Below, piece after piece: positions 1 through 7,042 of a DNA stretch of 21,511 nt. The notes beneath the pieces are model-generated. The model was not told the origin of the DNA. It ran no database searches and saw nothing but the letters and a program-made list of their open reading frames with translations. The translations under genes were made by a program, and so were the position numbers. Origin of the DNA: Coliplasma sp045538555 (GTDB lineage: Bacteria; Bacillota; Clostridia; Oscillospirales; CAG-382); NCBI GenBank assembly GCA_045538555.1, contig JAZSRP010000007.1, positions 1-21,511 on the forward strand, given 5' to 3'. Positions within the stretch are counted from its first letter, which is position 1. The number at the start of each line of letters is the position of its first letter.

Positions 1-172
1 TAGACGTCTGTCGATGATTCCCGCGGGCAGAAATAAGGTAAAAAAGAGCCGGTTTTCGGCTCTTTTTATTATATTTTTTTGTGTTTTGAACGAACCTCAC
101 CTCTCGTCGTACGGTAGTACGCCTTCGGGATCGGTTCGTCCAATCTGCATCTCTTTTCACGCCTTCAGGCAG
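1..172. repeat. Conserved direct-repeat element, copy A
   Basis: This copy aligns with 21331-21507 in the same orientation. The first block (1-46) differs at 2 of 46 positions (24 and 40). The second block (72-172) differs at 4 of 101 positions (95, 113, 114 and 152). Between the blocks lies a terminator hairpin whose sequence is different in the other copy. The second block can fold as a stem TTG-x-ACGAACC (86-96) with GGTTCGT-x-CAA (133-143). That stem encloses a hairpin CGTAC-GGTA-GTACG (108-121) and a small CC-TTCG-GG tetraloop hairpin (122-129), and is followed by GCC-TTCA-GGC (161-170). Homology begins at the first base of the window, so the element probably continues upstream. It encodes no convincing protein on either strand. 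Its function is unknown; it could be a structured RNA, a pair of convergent RNAs, or a non-autonomous dispersed repeat. Confidence 0.85.
41..67 (+). terminator. Bidirectional intrinsic terminator inside repeat copy A
   Basis: An 11-bp perfect stem AAAAAGAGCCG (41-51) pairs with CGGCTCTTTTT (57-67) around the loop GTTTT. The A-run on one side and the T-run on the other make it a plausible Rho-independent terminator for both strands. The corresponding hairpin in copy B has a different stem. Confidence 0.75.
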
Positions 173-245
173 CATCTTCGATCCTTCGTTGACACGGGAA
201 CTTCAGTGATAATAAAAAAAGTGGAATAAATTTTCATTATAAATG

Positions 246-494
246 CCCGCTTTTGAAAAAGCTTGGCAAAACTTTTTAAAGTAGTTGAAGAGAAAAAGAC
301 AGTTTTGGGATAAAAATTTTAAAATTTGATATACATAACGGAAAAAATTACTCGAAATTTTGAATACCCCTTGCTGCGGATGGGAAGCCGTTTCCATTCA
401 CAGCTTCACCCATCGACCAGCCCCGAAGGGCAACAAAAAGTTTTGTGTCACTTTTTCAAAAGTGACGAGCTTTTTCAAAAGCGGGAGGGGTATT
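246..494. repeat. Gene-free stretch with nested inverted repeats, probable dispersed repeat
   Basis: Two 18-bp perfect inverted repeats, CCCGCTTTTGAAAAAGCT (246-263) and AGCTTTTTCAAAAGCGGG (468-485), enclose about 200 bp. A second pair, AATACCCCT (363-371) and AGGGGTATT (486-494), interleaves with it. Two local hairpins are also present: ATGGGAA-GCCG-TTTCCAT (380-397) and GTCACTTTT/AAAAGTGAC (447-466). The minus strand has a 35-codon open stretch (455 to 348, ending in TAA) containing GWSMGEAVNGNGFPSAARG. It lacks a start codon and ribosome binding site at its head and follows an in-frame TGA, so I do not call it a gene. From memory, similar short peptides turn up as spurious predictions in gut Clostridia, which would fit a dispersed non-coding repeat; I could not verify this. 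Confidence 0.5.
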
Positions 495-501
495 GCGTTT
501 T

Positions 502-531
502 TTGAAAAAATGTAGTAGAATATGGTATTAT
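502..531 (+). promoter_or_regulatory. Candidate sigma-A promoter for trkAH
   Basis: TTGAAA (502-507) and TATTAT (526-531) are separated by 18 bp. The predicted start lies near 538, giving a leader of about 88 nt. A second TATAAT at 566-571 has no acceptable -35 element at 16-18 bp. Confidence 0.5.
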
Positions 532-581
532 TCATAGCAAAAAATGAGGTTTGACCGGTTTTATTTATAATTCACGCACGT

Positions 582-612
582 GCTCGCGTATGCGATGAAA
601 AGCGAGCTTTTT
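582..612 (+). promoter_or_regulatory. Terminator-like hairpin in the trkA leader
   Basis: GCTCGC (582-587) pairs with GCGAGC (602-607) and is followed immediately by TTTTT (608-612). It ends right before the AGGAG ribosome binding site (613-617). The palindrome GCACGTGC (576-583) overlaps the left arm and could form an alternative pairing. It may be an attenuator or a translational control structure. The stem is only 6 bp with a 14-nt loop, so the strength of this element is uncertain. Confidence 0.35.
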
Positions 613-625
613 AGGAGAAAGGTTT

Positions 626-1984
626 ATGAAAATACTTGTTGTAGGATGCGGAAAGATCGGCAGTAATATCATCAAAAATCTTGTGTCCGAGGGACACGAC
701 GTTGCTCTCATTGACAACGACCACGTTGTGGTGGGGGAGGCGGTCAATGCTTATGACGTGCTGGGAGTGTGCGGTATCGGCACGGATTTTGAGGTGCTTG
801 ACGAGGCGGGTGCCGGAAAGGCGGATCTTGTGATCGCCGTTACCGGATCTGATGAGCTCAATATGCTCACCTGTTATTTTGCAAAAAGCATGGGTGCAAA
901 AAAGACGGTAGCCCGTATCAGAGACCGTGAGTACAATGACAAGACGCTGGGATTTATTCAGCAGCGGCTCCAGCTTGCCATAACCATAAACCCCGAGCTG
1001 TCCACAGCTCACAAAATATACAATCTGCTCAAGTTTCCCAGTGCGGTGCAGATAGAGACCTTTGAGGCACGGAAATTTGAGATAATCGAGATTGTGATAA
1101 AAGAAGACTCTCCCCTTGTGGGGATGCAGATGTTTGACCTGCGCAAAAACAATCAGGCAAAATTTTTGATATGTGCGGTAATGCGTGACGAGCAGGTGAT
1201 AATCCCCGACGGAAAATTCTGTTTTGCCGGCGGTGACAGGATCGCAGTGACCGCATCTCCCTCCGAGCTGTCAAAAATTTTGAGAGGGTTTGGAATCAAC
1301 CGCCGCAAAACCAAGGACGTGATGATACTCGGCGCCGGCAGGATAGCGTATTATCTGGCAAACATGCTTTTGTCCTCCGGCAGCAACGTGACCATCATTG
1401 ACCGCCGCGAGGAGCGGTGCCGCATCATCAGCGAGGCGCTGCCCGGTGCAACGGTCATTTGCGGTGACGGAGCCGATCAGGAGATGCTCAAGGAAGAGGG
1501 TATCGGTCAGACGGATGCATTTGTTTCGCTCACAGGATATGATGAGGACAATATACTGGTATCATATTTTGCCGCAAGCCAAAACGTGCCCAAGGTTATT
1601 TCAAAGGTGAGCAGAACCGAGCTGATGCCCATTGCGGCAAAGCTGGGACTGGATACTCTTGTATCTCCCACTCAGACGGTGACGGATGAGATCGTCAGAT
1701 ACGTCAGAGCACTGCACAACTCTGTGGGAAGCAGTGTTGAAAAGCTTTACAAGATCATGGACGGACGTGTTGAGGCGCTGGAGTTTAACGTCAGCTCTGA
1801 TTTTGAATACACAGGAGTTCCGCTCAAGGACATAAAATTTAAACAAAACATACTTATTGCCGGCATTTTGAGAAACCGCAAGCCAATTGTTCCCAGCGGT
1901 CTGGACGAGATTTTGCCGGGGGACAAGGTCATTGTCATTGCAACGGGCCACCGTTTGTGTGACCTGTCGGATATCGTTGATTGA
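626..1984 (+). CDS. trkA: Trk potassium uptake regulatory subunit TrkA
   Basis: This is the cytosolic NAD(H)-binding gating subunit of a Trk/Ktr-type potassium channel. The 452 residues form the classical tandem arrangement of RCK_N, TrkA_C, RCK_N, TrkA_C. The first Rossmann fold has G7-x-G9-x-x-G12 with acidic D30 at the end of the second strand. The second Rossmann fold starts near residue 231 with G236-A-G238-R-I-A241. The length equals that of proteobacterial full-length TrkA, twice that of single-RCK KtrA. The start is supported by AGGAG at 613-617. The stop is 15 nt before trkH, so the two subunits form an operon. TrkA_C domains are known binding sites for cyclic di-AMP in Bacillota, which is a possible regulator here but is not shown by the sequence. 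Confidence 0.96.
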   Translation: MKILVVGCGKIGSNIIKNLVSEGHDVALIDNDHVVVGEAVNAYDVLGVCGIGTDFEVLDEAGAGKADLVIAVTGSDELNMLTCYFAKSMGAKKTVARIRDREYNDKTLGFIQQRLQLAITINPELSTAHKIYNLLKFPSAVQIETFEARKFEIIEIVIKEDSPLVGMQMFDLRKNNQAKFLICAVMRDEQVIIPDGKFCFAGGDRIAVTASPSELSKILRGFGINRRKTKDVMILGAGRIAYYLANMLLSSGSNVTIIDRREERCRIISEALPGATVICGDGADQEMLKEEGIGQTDAFVSLTGYDEDNILVSYFAASQNVPKVISKVSRTELMPIAAKLGLDTLVSPTQTVTDEIVRYVRALHNSVGSSVEKLYKIMDGRVEALEFNVSSDFEYTGVPLKDIKFKQNILIAGILRNRKPIVPSGLDEILPGDKVIVIATGHRLCDLSDIVD

Positions 1985-1999
1985 CGGCGGGGTGAAGAT

Positions 2000-3448
2000 A
2001 TGAATCGCAGAATGGTTTTGTACACCGTGGGCTCCATTGCCCTGGTGGAGGCGGCGTTGCTGCTGTTTCCGTTGGCAGTCTCTTTGATATACGGAGAGGT
2101 CACACCTGCGGTTTCTTTTGGGGCAACTGCTGCAATTGCTCTCGGACTGGGTCTTTTGTTTACGCTTGTTGCCGCTCCGTCCAGCAAACTGATCTATTCA
2201 AAAGAGGGGTTTGCCATCGTTGCCATTGCATGGATGATGATGTCTGCGGTGGGTGCGCTGCCCTTTGTTTTCAGCGGAGAGATCCCAAGCTACGTTGATG
2301 CGTTTTTTGAGACGGTGAGCGGGTTTACCACCACGGGCGCAACTATCCTGACAAACATTGAGGCGCTGAGCTACGGAATGCTGTTTTGGCGCAGCTTTAC
2401 GCACTGGATCGGAGGAATGGGAGTGCTGGTGCTGGTCACCGCCGTCGTTCCGAATATTGCAGACCGCTCCATAAATATTCTCAAGGCGGAAATGACCGGC
2501 CCCACGGTGGGAAAACTGGTTCCCAGAGCCAGAGATACCGCCAAAATTCTTTATTACATCTACATCGGGCTGACCGTGATCCAGATGATTCTTCTCCGTG
2601 CCGGCGGCATGCCTGTGTTTGACAGCGTGGTCCACTCTTTTGCCACTGCGGGCACGGGCGGTTTTGGTATCAAGGGAGACAGCATTGCGTCTTATTCACC
2701 CTATATTCAGTGGGTAATAACGGCGTTTATGCTCTTGTTCTCAGTGAACTTTAACATGTATTATCTGCTTCTTTTGAGGAAGCTCCGCACTGTGGCAAAA
2801 AGCAGCGAGCTTCGGTTTTTCAGCATCATGGTGATGATCTGCATCGGTGTCATATCCGTCAATATAATGTCGGCATATGACAGCTTTTCGGAAGCTTTGA
2901 GGCATGCCTCGTTTCAGGTGGCGTCCATTGTTTCCACGACGGGATTCTCCACAGCCAATTTTGACCTCTGGCCGGGGCTGTCAAAAGCGATTTTGATGCT
3001 TTTGATGGTGGTGGGTGCCTGTGCGGGAAGCACCGGCGGCGGACTCAAGGTGTCACGTGTGATGATCCTGTTCAAATCCATTGGCTCGGAGCTCCGAAAG
3101 CTGCTTCATCCAAGAGCCGTTCGCTCTGTGTATATGGAGGGGAAAAAGCTTGACGAATCGACTCTCAACGGCGTTACGTCCTATTTTGCCATATACATCG
3201 TGTGTCTTGTGCTGATATTTGTTTTGGTGTCCTTTGAGCCATTCTCGATGGAAACCAATTTTACCGCAACGGTTGCCTGTTTCAACAACATCGGCCCCGG
3301 ATTTGACGGGGTGGGTCCCATGTACGGGTTTGCGGAATATTCGGCTTTTTCAAAAATACTGCTTTCGTTTGCGATGTTGCTGGGCAGACTGGAGATATTC
3401 CCGTTGCTGCTGGGGCTGAACCCCATGATCTGGCGAAAGAGAAAATAA
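2000..3448 (+). CDS. trkH: Trk potassium transporter membrane subunit TrkH
   Basis: This is the potassium-translocating membrane subunit that partners with TrkA. Its 482 residues carry the four pore-loop repeats of the superfamily: TTTGA (110-114), ATAGTGGFG (215-223), STTGF (312-316) and NNIGPGF (429-435), each centred on the conserved filter glycine. The family motif GSTGGGLK lies at 343-350, next to the third pore loop. The C-terminus LGRLEIFPLLLG (461-472) is also typical. Many hydrophobic segments fit the usual 2TM-pore-2TM layout repeated four times. A GGGGTGA ribosome binding site precedes the ATG. The gene ends just before a strong bidirectional terminator. Confidence 0.96.
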   Translation: MNRRMVLYTVGSIALVEAALLLFPLAVSLIYGEVTPAVSFGATAAIALGLGLLFTLVAAPSSKLIYSKEGFAIVAIAWMMMSAVGALPFVFSGEIPSYVDAFFETVSGFTTTGATILTNIEALSYGMLFWRSFTHWIGGMGVLVLVTAVVPNIADRSINILKAEMTGPTVGKLVPRARDTAKILYYIYIGLTVIQMILLRAGGMPVFDSVVHSFATAGTGGFGIKGDSIASYSPYIQWVITAFMLLFSVNFNMYYLLLLRKLRTVAKSSELRFFSIMVMICIGVISVNIMSAYDSFSEALRHASFQVASIVSTTGFSTANFDLWPGLSKAILMLLMVVGACAGSTGGGLKVSRVMILFKSIGSELRKLLHPRAVRSVYMEGKKLDESTLNGVTSYFAIYIVCLVLIFVLVSFEPFSMETNFTATVACFNNIGPGFDGVGPMYGFAEYSAFSKILLSFAMLLGRLEIFPLLLGLNPMIWRKRK

Positions 3449-3460
3449 AAGACAAAAAAC

Positions 3461-3490
3461 AAAAAACCGTCTGCAAAAGACGGTTTTTTT
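3461..3490. terminator. Bidirectional terminator shared by trkH and acpP
   Basis: A 12-bp perfect stem AAAAAACCGTCT (3461-3472) pairs with AGACGGTTTTTT (3478-3489) around the loop GCAAA. T-runs exist on both strands, which suits the convergent ends of trkH (plus) and acpP (minus). Confidence 0.9.
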
Positions 3491-3515
3491 GTTGATGTTT
3501 TGTTTCAAAAAGCTG

Positions 3516-3743
3516 TCAGCCGTTGACGACGCCCTCAAGATAAGCGGCGATGTCGGAGACGGTCTTGAGGTTGCCCACATCGTCGGGGATGGTGATGTTC
3601 ATGGTGTCCTCAAGAGTCATAAGAAGCTCAACGATGTCCAGACTGTCTGCGCCCAGATCTTCAATAATAGCATCGGAATCCTTGATATCGGAAGCGTTGA
3701 TGCGGAGTTGCTTTGCAATAATTCCTTTTACTTTTTCAATCAT
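3516..3743 (-). CDS. acpP: Acyl carrier protein
   Basis: This small acidic protein carries growing acyl chains on a 4'-phosphopantetheine arm during fatty acid synthesis in the cytosol. Its 75 residues match the normal ACP length. The attachment site is S34 in the canonical context GADSLDIVELL (31-41), and the start MIEKVKGIIAKQL is typical. The ribosome binding site AAAGG on the minus strand (3756-3760) is 12 nt from the ATG, a little far. The gene is the only minus-strand gene in the window. It stands alone, whereas acpP commonly lies with plsX, fabD, fabG, fabF or rnc. A dedicated promoter with an operator-like inverted repeat lies upstream. Confidence 0.96.
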   Translation of the reverse strand: MIEKVKGIIAKQLRINASDIKDSDAIIEDLGADSLDIVELLMTLEDTMNITIPDDVGNLKTVSDIAAYLEGVVNG

Positions 3744-3784
3744 TTTTTGAATTTTCCTTTCGGGGGCGTGTTGCCCATGATGGG

Positions 3785-3824
3785 TTTACTGCACCATAAT
3801 ACAGTAAAATTCCGAAAAAAACAA
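3785..3824 (-). promoter_or_regulatory. acpP promoter with overlapping inverted-repeat operator
   Basis: On the minus strand, TTGTTT (3824-3819) and TATTAT (3801-3796) are separated by exactly 17 bp. The -10 box lies within the 10-nt spacer of the perfect inverted repeat TTTACTG (3808-3802) / CAGTAAA (3791-3785). A second inverted repeat, CCCAT-C-ATGGG (3784-3774), sits just after the predicted transcription start near 3789. The arrangement is that of a repressor site over a core promoter. The half-site does not look like the FapR or FabT consensus that I know, so the regulator is unidentified. Confidence 0.65.
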
Positions 3825-3873
3825 GAGCTTTTTAAATTTTTTTTGATTTTGGCGGGGTTTTCGCTTCTATTCA

Positions 3874-3902
3874 TTGACTAATAAGAGAATATATGATATA
3901 AT
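3874..3902 (+). promoter_or_regulatory. Strong promoter of the ruvC operon
   Basis: TTGACT (3874-3879) and perfect TATAAT (3897-3902) are separated by 17 bp. The predicted start is near 3909, only about 16 nt before the ruvC ATG. I see no SOS box (LexA/DinR type) overlapping it, although ruv genes are often SOS-controlled. Confidence 0.85.
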
Positions 3903-3924
3903 AATTCATTAAAAGGAGAAGTCT

Positions 3925-4401
3925 ATGCTTATTTTGGGAATCGACCCCGGACTTGCCACCATCGGGTTCGGAGCGGTGCAGAAGATGGGGACAAAATATC
4001 GGGCGGTGGAGTATGGAGCCATCACCACAAAGCCGCACCAGATCATAGAGAAGCGGCTGTGCGAGATATATGATTCCGTCAATGAGCTTATTGCCCGTCT
4101 CAGGCCTGACTGTATTGCAATTGAGGAGCTGTTTTTCAACAGCAACGTCACCACTGCCATTGACGTGGCGCAGGCAAGGGGAGTGATACTTCTTGCCGCC
4201 TACAAAAACGGGGTGGATCTGTACGAGTACACTCCGCTGGAGGTAAAATCCTCCGTGGTGGGCTACGGCAGAGCAGAAAAACAGCAGGTGCAATATATGG
4301 TTCGGCTGATGCTGGGTCTCAATGAGACTCCAAAGCCGGACGATACTGCGGATGCTCTTGCGCTGGCACTCTGCCACGGCACGAGAACGATCTCGTACTG
4401 A
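3925..4401 (+). CDS. ruvC: Holliday junction resolvase RuvC
   Basis: This endonuclease cleaves Holliday junctions in the RuvABC resolvasome. All four acidic catalytic residues are in place: D7 in GIDPG, E67 in CIAIEELFF, and D140 and D143 in PDDTADALA. The basic DNA-contacting segment around VKSSVVGYGRAEKQQVQ (107-123) is also conserved. At 158 residues it is at the short end of the family (about 160-175). AAGGAG (3913-3918) precedes the ATG by 6 nt. It heads a ruvC-ruvA-ruvB cluster, with ruvA starting 24 nt downstream. Confidence 0.97.
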   Translation: MLILGIDPGLATIGFGAVQKMGTKYRAVEYGAITTKPHQIIEKRLCEIYDSVNELIARLRPDCIAIEELFFNSNVTTAIDVAQARGVILLAAYKNGVDLYEYTPLEVKSSVVGYGRAEKQQVQYMVRLMLGLNETPKPDDTADALALALCHGTRTISY

Positions 4402-4425
4402 CACCTTTTTTCGGAGGAACAAAAA

Positions 4426-5025
4426 ATGTTTTATTATATCAACGGCACGTTGGTGACCCTGACGGGGGATTTTGCGGTGCTTGACTGCGGCGGCGTGGGC
4501 TACAAGCTGGGGGTGTCTGCCTCGGGCTGCTCAAAGCTGTCCGGAAACGTGGGCAAAAAGGTTTTGCTCTATACATACTTTGCGGTGCGCGAGGACAGCT
4601 GTGAGCTGTTTGGTTTTTGCGACGAGGACGAGCTGATGCTGTTCAAAAAGCTCATCTCGGTGTCCGGCGTGGGGCCAAAGGGCGCTATGTCCGTGCTCAG
4701 CACCCTTCCTCCCGATTCGCTTCGCTCCGCAGTGGCGTCGGGGGATGCAAAAGCTATTTCCAGAGCGCAGGGCATCGGCTCAAAAACAGCTCAAAAGATT
4801 ATCATTGAGCTAAAGGGAACTATCGGGCTTGCGGACGAGACGGCTTTTGCAGAATCCGAAACCGCAAGCGGCGAGGTTTTGAGTCAGGTGACGGACACCC
4901 TGCTGATATACGGATTTTCCAGAGGGCAGATCAATCAGGCCCTCAAGCAGGTCAACAGGTCACTGCCTATGGAGGAGATCATGGCTGAGACTCTCAGAAT
5001 TCTCGGTAAGGAGGGCCGTCTCTGA
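4426..5025 (+). CDS. ruvA: Holliday junction DNA helicase subunit RuvA
   Basis: This is the tetrameric four-way-junction binding protein that loads RuvB for branch migration. Its 199 residues comprise an N-terminal OB fold (starting MFYYINGTLV), tandem helix-hairpin-helix motifs (LISVSGVGPKGAM, then AISRAQGIGSKTAQKII), and a C-terminal RuvB-binding domain after an acidic alanine/serine-rich linker. A GGAGG ribosome binding site precedes the start. The stop codon overlaps the ruvB start as TGATG, so the two are translationally coupled. Confidence 0.97.
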   Translation: MFYYINGTLVTLTGDFAVLDCGGVGYKLGVSASGCSKLSGNVGKKVLLYTYFAVREDSCELFGFCDEDELMLFKKLISVSGVGPKGAMSVLSTLPPDSLRSAVASGDAKAISRAQGIGSKTAQKIIIELKGTIGLADETAFAESETASGEVLSQVTDTLLIYGFSRGQINQALKQVNRSLPMEEIMAETLRILGKEGRL

Positions 5026-6122
5026 TGCCCATAAATTCAAAAAAACCGGACTATGATGCGGATTTTGATTTTGAAAGCAGGATCACAGCATCGGAATACA
5101 CTCCCGAGGACAGCGAGACGGAGCTGTCCCTGAGACCCAAGACTTTGTCGGAGTACGTGGGGCAGTCAAAGATCAAGGACAATCTGTCCGTTTTTATAAA
5201 AGCCGCCTCCCAGCGCAACGACAGTCTTGATCACGTTTTGCTTCACGGGCCTCCCGGTCTGGGAAAAACCACCCTTTCCTGCATTATTGCGTCGGAGCTT
5301 GGAGTCAATCTTCGCATCACCAGCGGCCCTGCCATAGAAAAAGCAGGTGATCTTGCGGCTTTGCTGACAACGCTGGAGCGAAATGATATTTTGTTTATTG
5401 ACGAGATTCACCGTCTCCACAGACAGGTGGAGGAGGTATTGTACCCCGCCATGGAGGATTTTTCCCTTGACCTGATGATGGGAAAGGGGCCCTCTGCCCG
5501 TTCTATCCGTATTCCGCTCAAGCCCTTTACGCTTATCGGAGCAACCACAAGGGCGGGTCAGCTTTCTTCACCCCTGCGGGACAGGTTTGGAATGTCGTTT
5601 CGTCTGGAGCTTTATACGCCCGAGGAGCTGTCCGAGATCGTGACCAGGTCTGCAGGGATACTCAATGTTCCCATCACAAAAGAGGGAGCGTATGAGATCG
5701 CTCTCAGATCAAGAGGCACCCCGCGCATTGCCAACAGATTTTTGAAAAGAGTCAGGGATTTTGCCACGGTCAAGGGCAACGGCACCATCGATTTTGACAT
5801 CACCAAAAAAGCGCTGGATGCGTTGGAAGTGGATGCGCTGGGGCTGGATTCTGTTGACCGCAGAATGCTGACCGCTATCATAAAAAATTTTGGCGGCGGT
5901 CCCGTGGGACTGGAAACTCTTGCAGCGGTGACCGGAGAAGAAGCCGTGACGCTGGAGGACGTGTACGAGCCGTATCTGCTTCGGCTGGGGTTTATCAACC
6001 GCACTCCAAGAGGCAGATGTGCCACGGCGGGAGCGTACCGTCATCTGGGGATTCCCGTACCAAAGGGAGTGCCGGGAGACCCCGATCAGATAACGTTTGA
6101 CGATAATATCGACGAAAAATAA
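5025..6122 (+). CDS. ruvB: Holliday junction branch migration ATPase RuvB
   Basis: This is the hexameric AAA+ motor that drives branch migration with RuvA. Walker A is GPPGLGKT (75-82), Walker B is LFIDE (123-127), and the sensor/arginine-finger segment is SPLRDRFG (182-189). The C-terminal winged helix carries GGGPVGLETLAA. At 365 residues it is slightly longer than usual (about 335-345) because of a roughly 30-residue acidic N-terminal extension before LRPKTLSEYVGQ. The ATG overlaps the ruvA stop, with AAGGAGGG just upstream inside ruvA. Confidence 0.97.
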   Translation: MPINSKKPDYDADFDFESRITASEYTPEDSETELSLRPKTLSEYVGQSKIKDNLSVFIKAASQRNDSLDHVLLHGPPGLGKTTLSCIIASELGVNLRITSGPAIEKAGDLAALLTTLERNDILFIDEIHRLHRQVEEVLYPAMEDFSLDLMMGKGPSARSIRIPLKPFTLIGATTRAGQLSSPLRDRFGMSFRLELYTPEELSEIVTRSAGILNVPITKEGAYEIALRSRGTPRIANRFLKRVRDFATVKGNGTIDFDITKKALDALEVDALGLDSVDRRMLTAIIKNFGGGPVGLETLAAVTGEEAVTLEDVYEPYLLRLGFINRTPRGRCATAGAYRHLGIPVPKGVPGDPDQITFDDNIDEK

Positions 6123-6149
6123 AAAACATCTAAGAAACGGAAAAACGCC

Positions 6150-7013
6150 ATGTTTTGTGCTGACAACTGGAAAGAATACAGACTGCTTGACGCCTCTGAT
6201 GGAGAAAAGCTGGAGCAGTGGGGACCCTATATACTCATCCGTCCCGACCCCCAGATCATCTGGAAGAGCGAGAAAAAGCACCCTGCATGGAAAAAAGCGG
6301 ACGGAATATACCGACGTTCCCGCTCCGGCGGCGGAGATTGGGTGAAAAAAGACGTTCCCGAGGAATGGATTATCAATTACGGGGAGCTGGGTTTTTCGCT
6401 GTCGCCTATGGGATTTAAGCACACCGGGCTGTTTCCCGAGCAGGCCGCCAACTGGGATTGGTTTTCAGATCTGATCCGCAAAAGCGGGCGGAAAATAAAG
6501 CTTCTCAACCTCTTTGCCTATACCGGAGGCGCGTCCGTTGCGGCGGCAAGGGCAGGTGCTTTTGTGTGCCACGTGGACGCATCCAAGGGAATGGTGCAAA
6601 AAGCAAAGCGCAACGCGTCCCTTTCCGGCGTGCCCGAGGACGGGATTCGTTACATCGTTGACGACTGCCTCAAGTTTGTCAACCGTGAGATCAGGCGTGG
6701 AAACAGATATGACGCCGTTATTCTTGATCCTCCCTCATTTGGCAGAGGTCCCAACGGAGAGCGGTGGGTGATCGAGGAATGTCTTGACGAGATGATGGAG
6801 ACGGTGGCGCAGGTTATCAGCGACGACCCGCTGTTTGTGCTTCTCAATTCTTACACCACAGGGCTGTCTCCCTCCACCAACGGTTACGTTCTCAGCAAGA
6901 GCATGAGCCGTTTTGGCGGAAAGGTGGTCAGCGACGAGCTGGGACTTTTTGTTGAGGAAAGCGGGCTGTACCTCCCCTGCGGCGCTTCCAGCAGATGGAC
7001 GCCCAAGGACTGA
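6150..7013 (+). CDS. RlmI-like class I SAM-dependent methyltransferase without PUA domain
   Basis: This is probably an RNA or nucleic-acid methyltransferase of the RlmI/RlmK-related group (COG1092-like). The SAM-binding motif I is LLNLFAYTGGAS (118-129), with D143 as the likely ribose-contacting acid and the catalytic-loop motif DPPSF at 193-197. The N-terminal 90 residues form an RlmI-like tryptophan-rich domain with a GFK(H)TGLFPEQ segment (88-98) close to the family's GxKTGxFLDQ. The PUA domain of true RlmI is absent. At 287 residues, and without the DPPxF context needed to fix the substrate, the exact target base cannot be assigned. The ribosome binding site is weak (CGGAA, 8 nt from ATG). 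It lies 27 nt after ruvB and 29 nt before ecfA1, suggesting co-transcription. Confidence 0.85.
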   Translation: MFCADNWKEYRLLDASDGEKLEQWGPYILIRPDPQIIWKSEKKHPAWKKADGIYRRSRSGGGDWVKKDVPEEWIINYGELGFSLSPMGFKHTGLFPEQAANWDWFSDLIRKSGRKIKLLNLFAYTGGASVAAARAGAFVCHVDASKGMVQKAKRNASLSGVPEDGIRYIVDDCLKFVNREIRRGNRYDAVILDPPSFGRGPNGERWVIEECLDEMMETVAQVISDDPLFVLLNSYTTGLSPSTNGYVLSKSMSRFGGKVVSDELGLFVEESGLYLPCGASSRWTPKD

Positions 7014-7042
7014 AAAACAAAAGGATTTGAAACAAAGATTTT

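Noticed and set aside
189..215. TTGACA at 189-194 as a promoter -35 box
   Set aside because: The only -10-like sequences (GATAAT, TAATAA, AATAAA) are at 13-16 bp and imperfect, and no gene follows within 400 bp.
203..397. 64-codon minus-strand reading frame in the gene-free region
   Set aside because: It has no ribosome binding site and an AT-rich low-complexity translation, and it lies within inverted repeats. It reads as repeat sequence rather than a gene.
200..625. Cyclic di-AMP (ydaO) riboswitch upstream of trkA
   Set aside because: I looked for its conserved purine-rich motifs and pseudoknot layout on the plus strand and did not find them.
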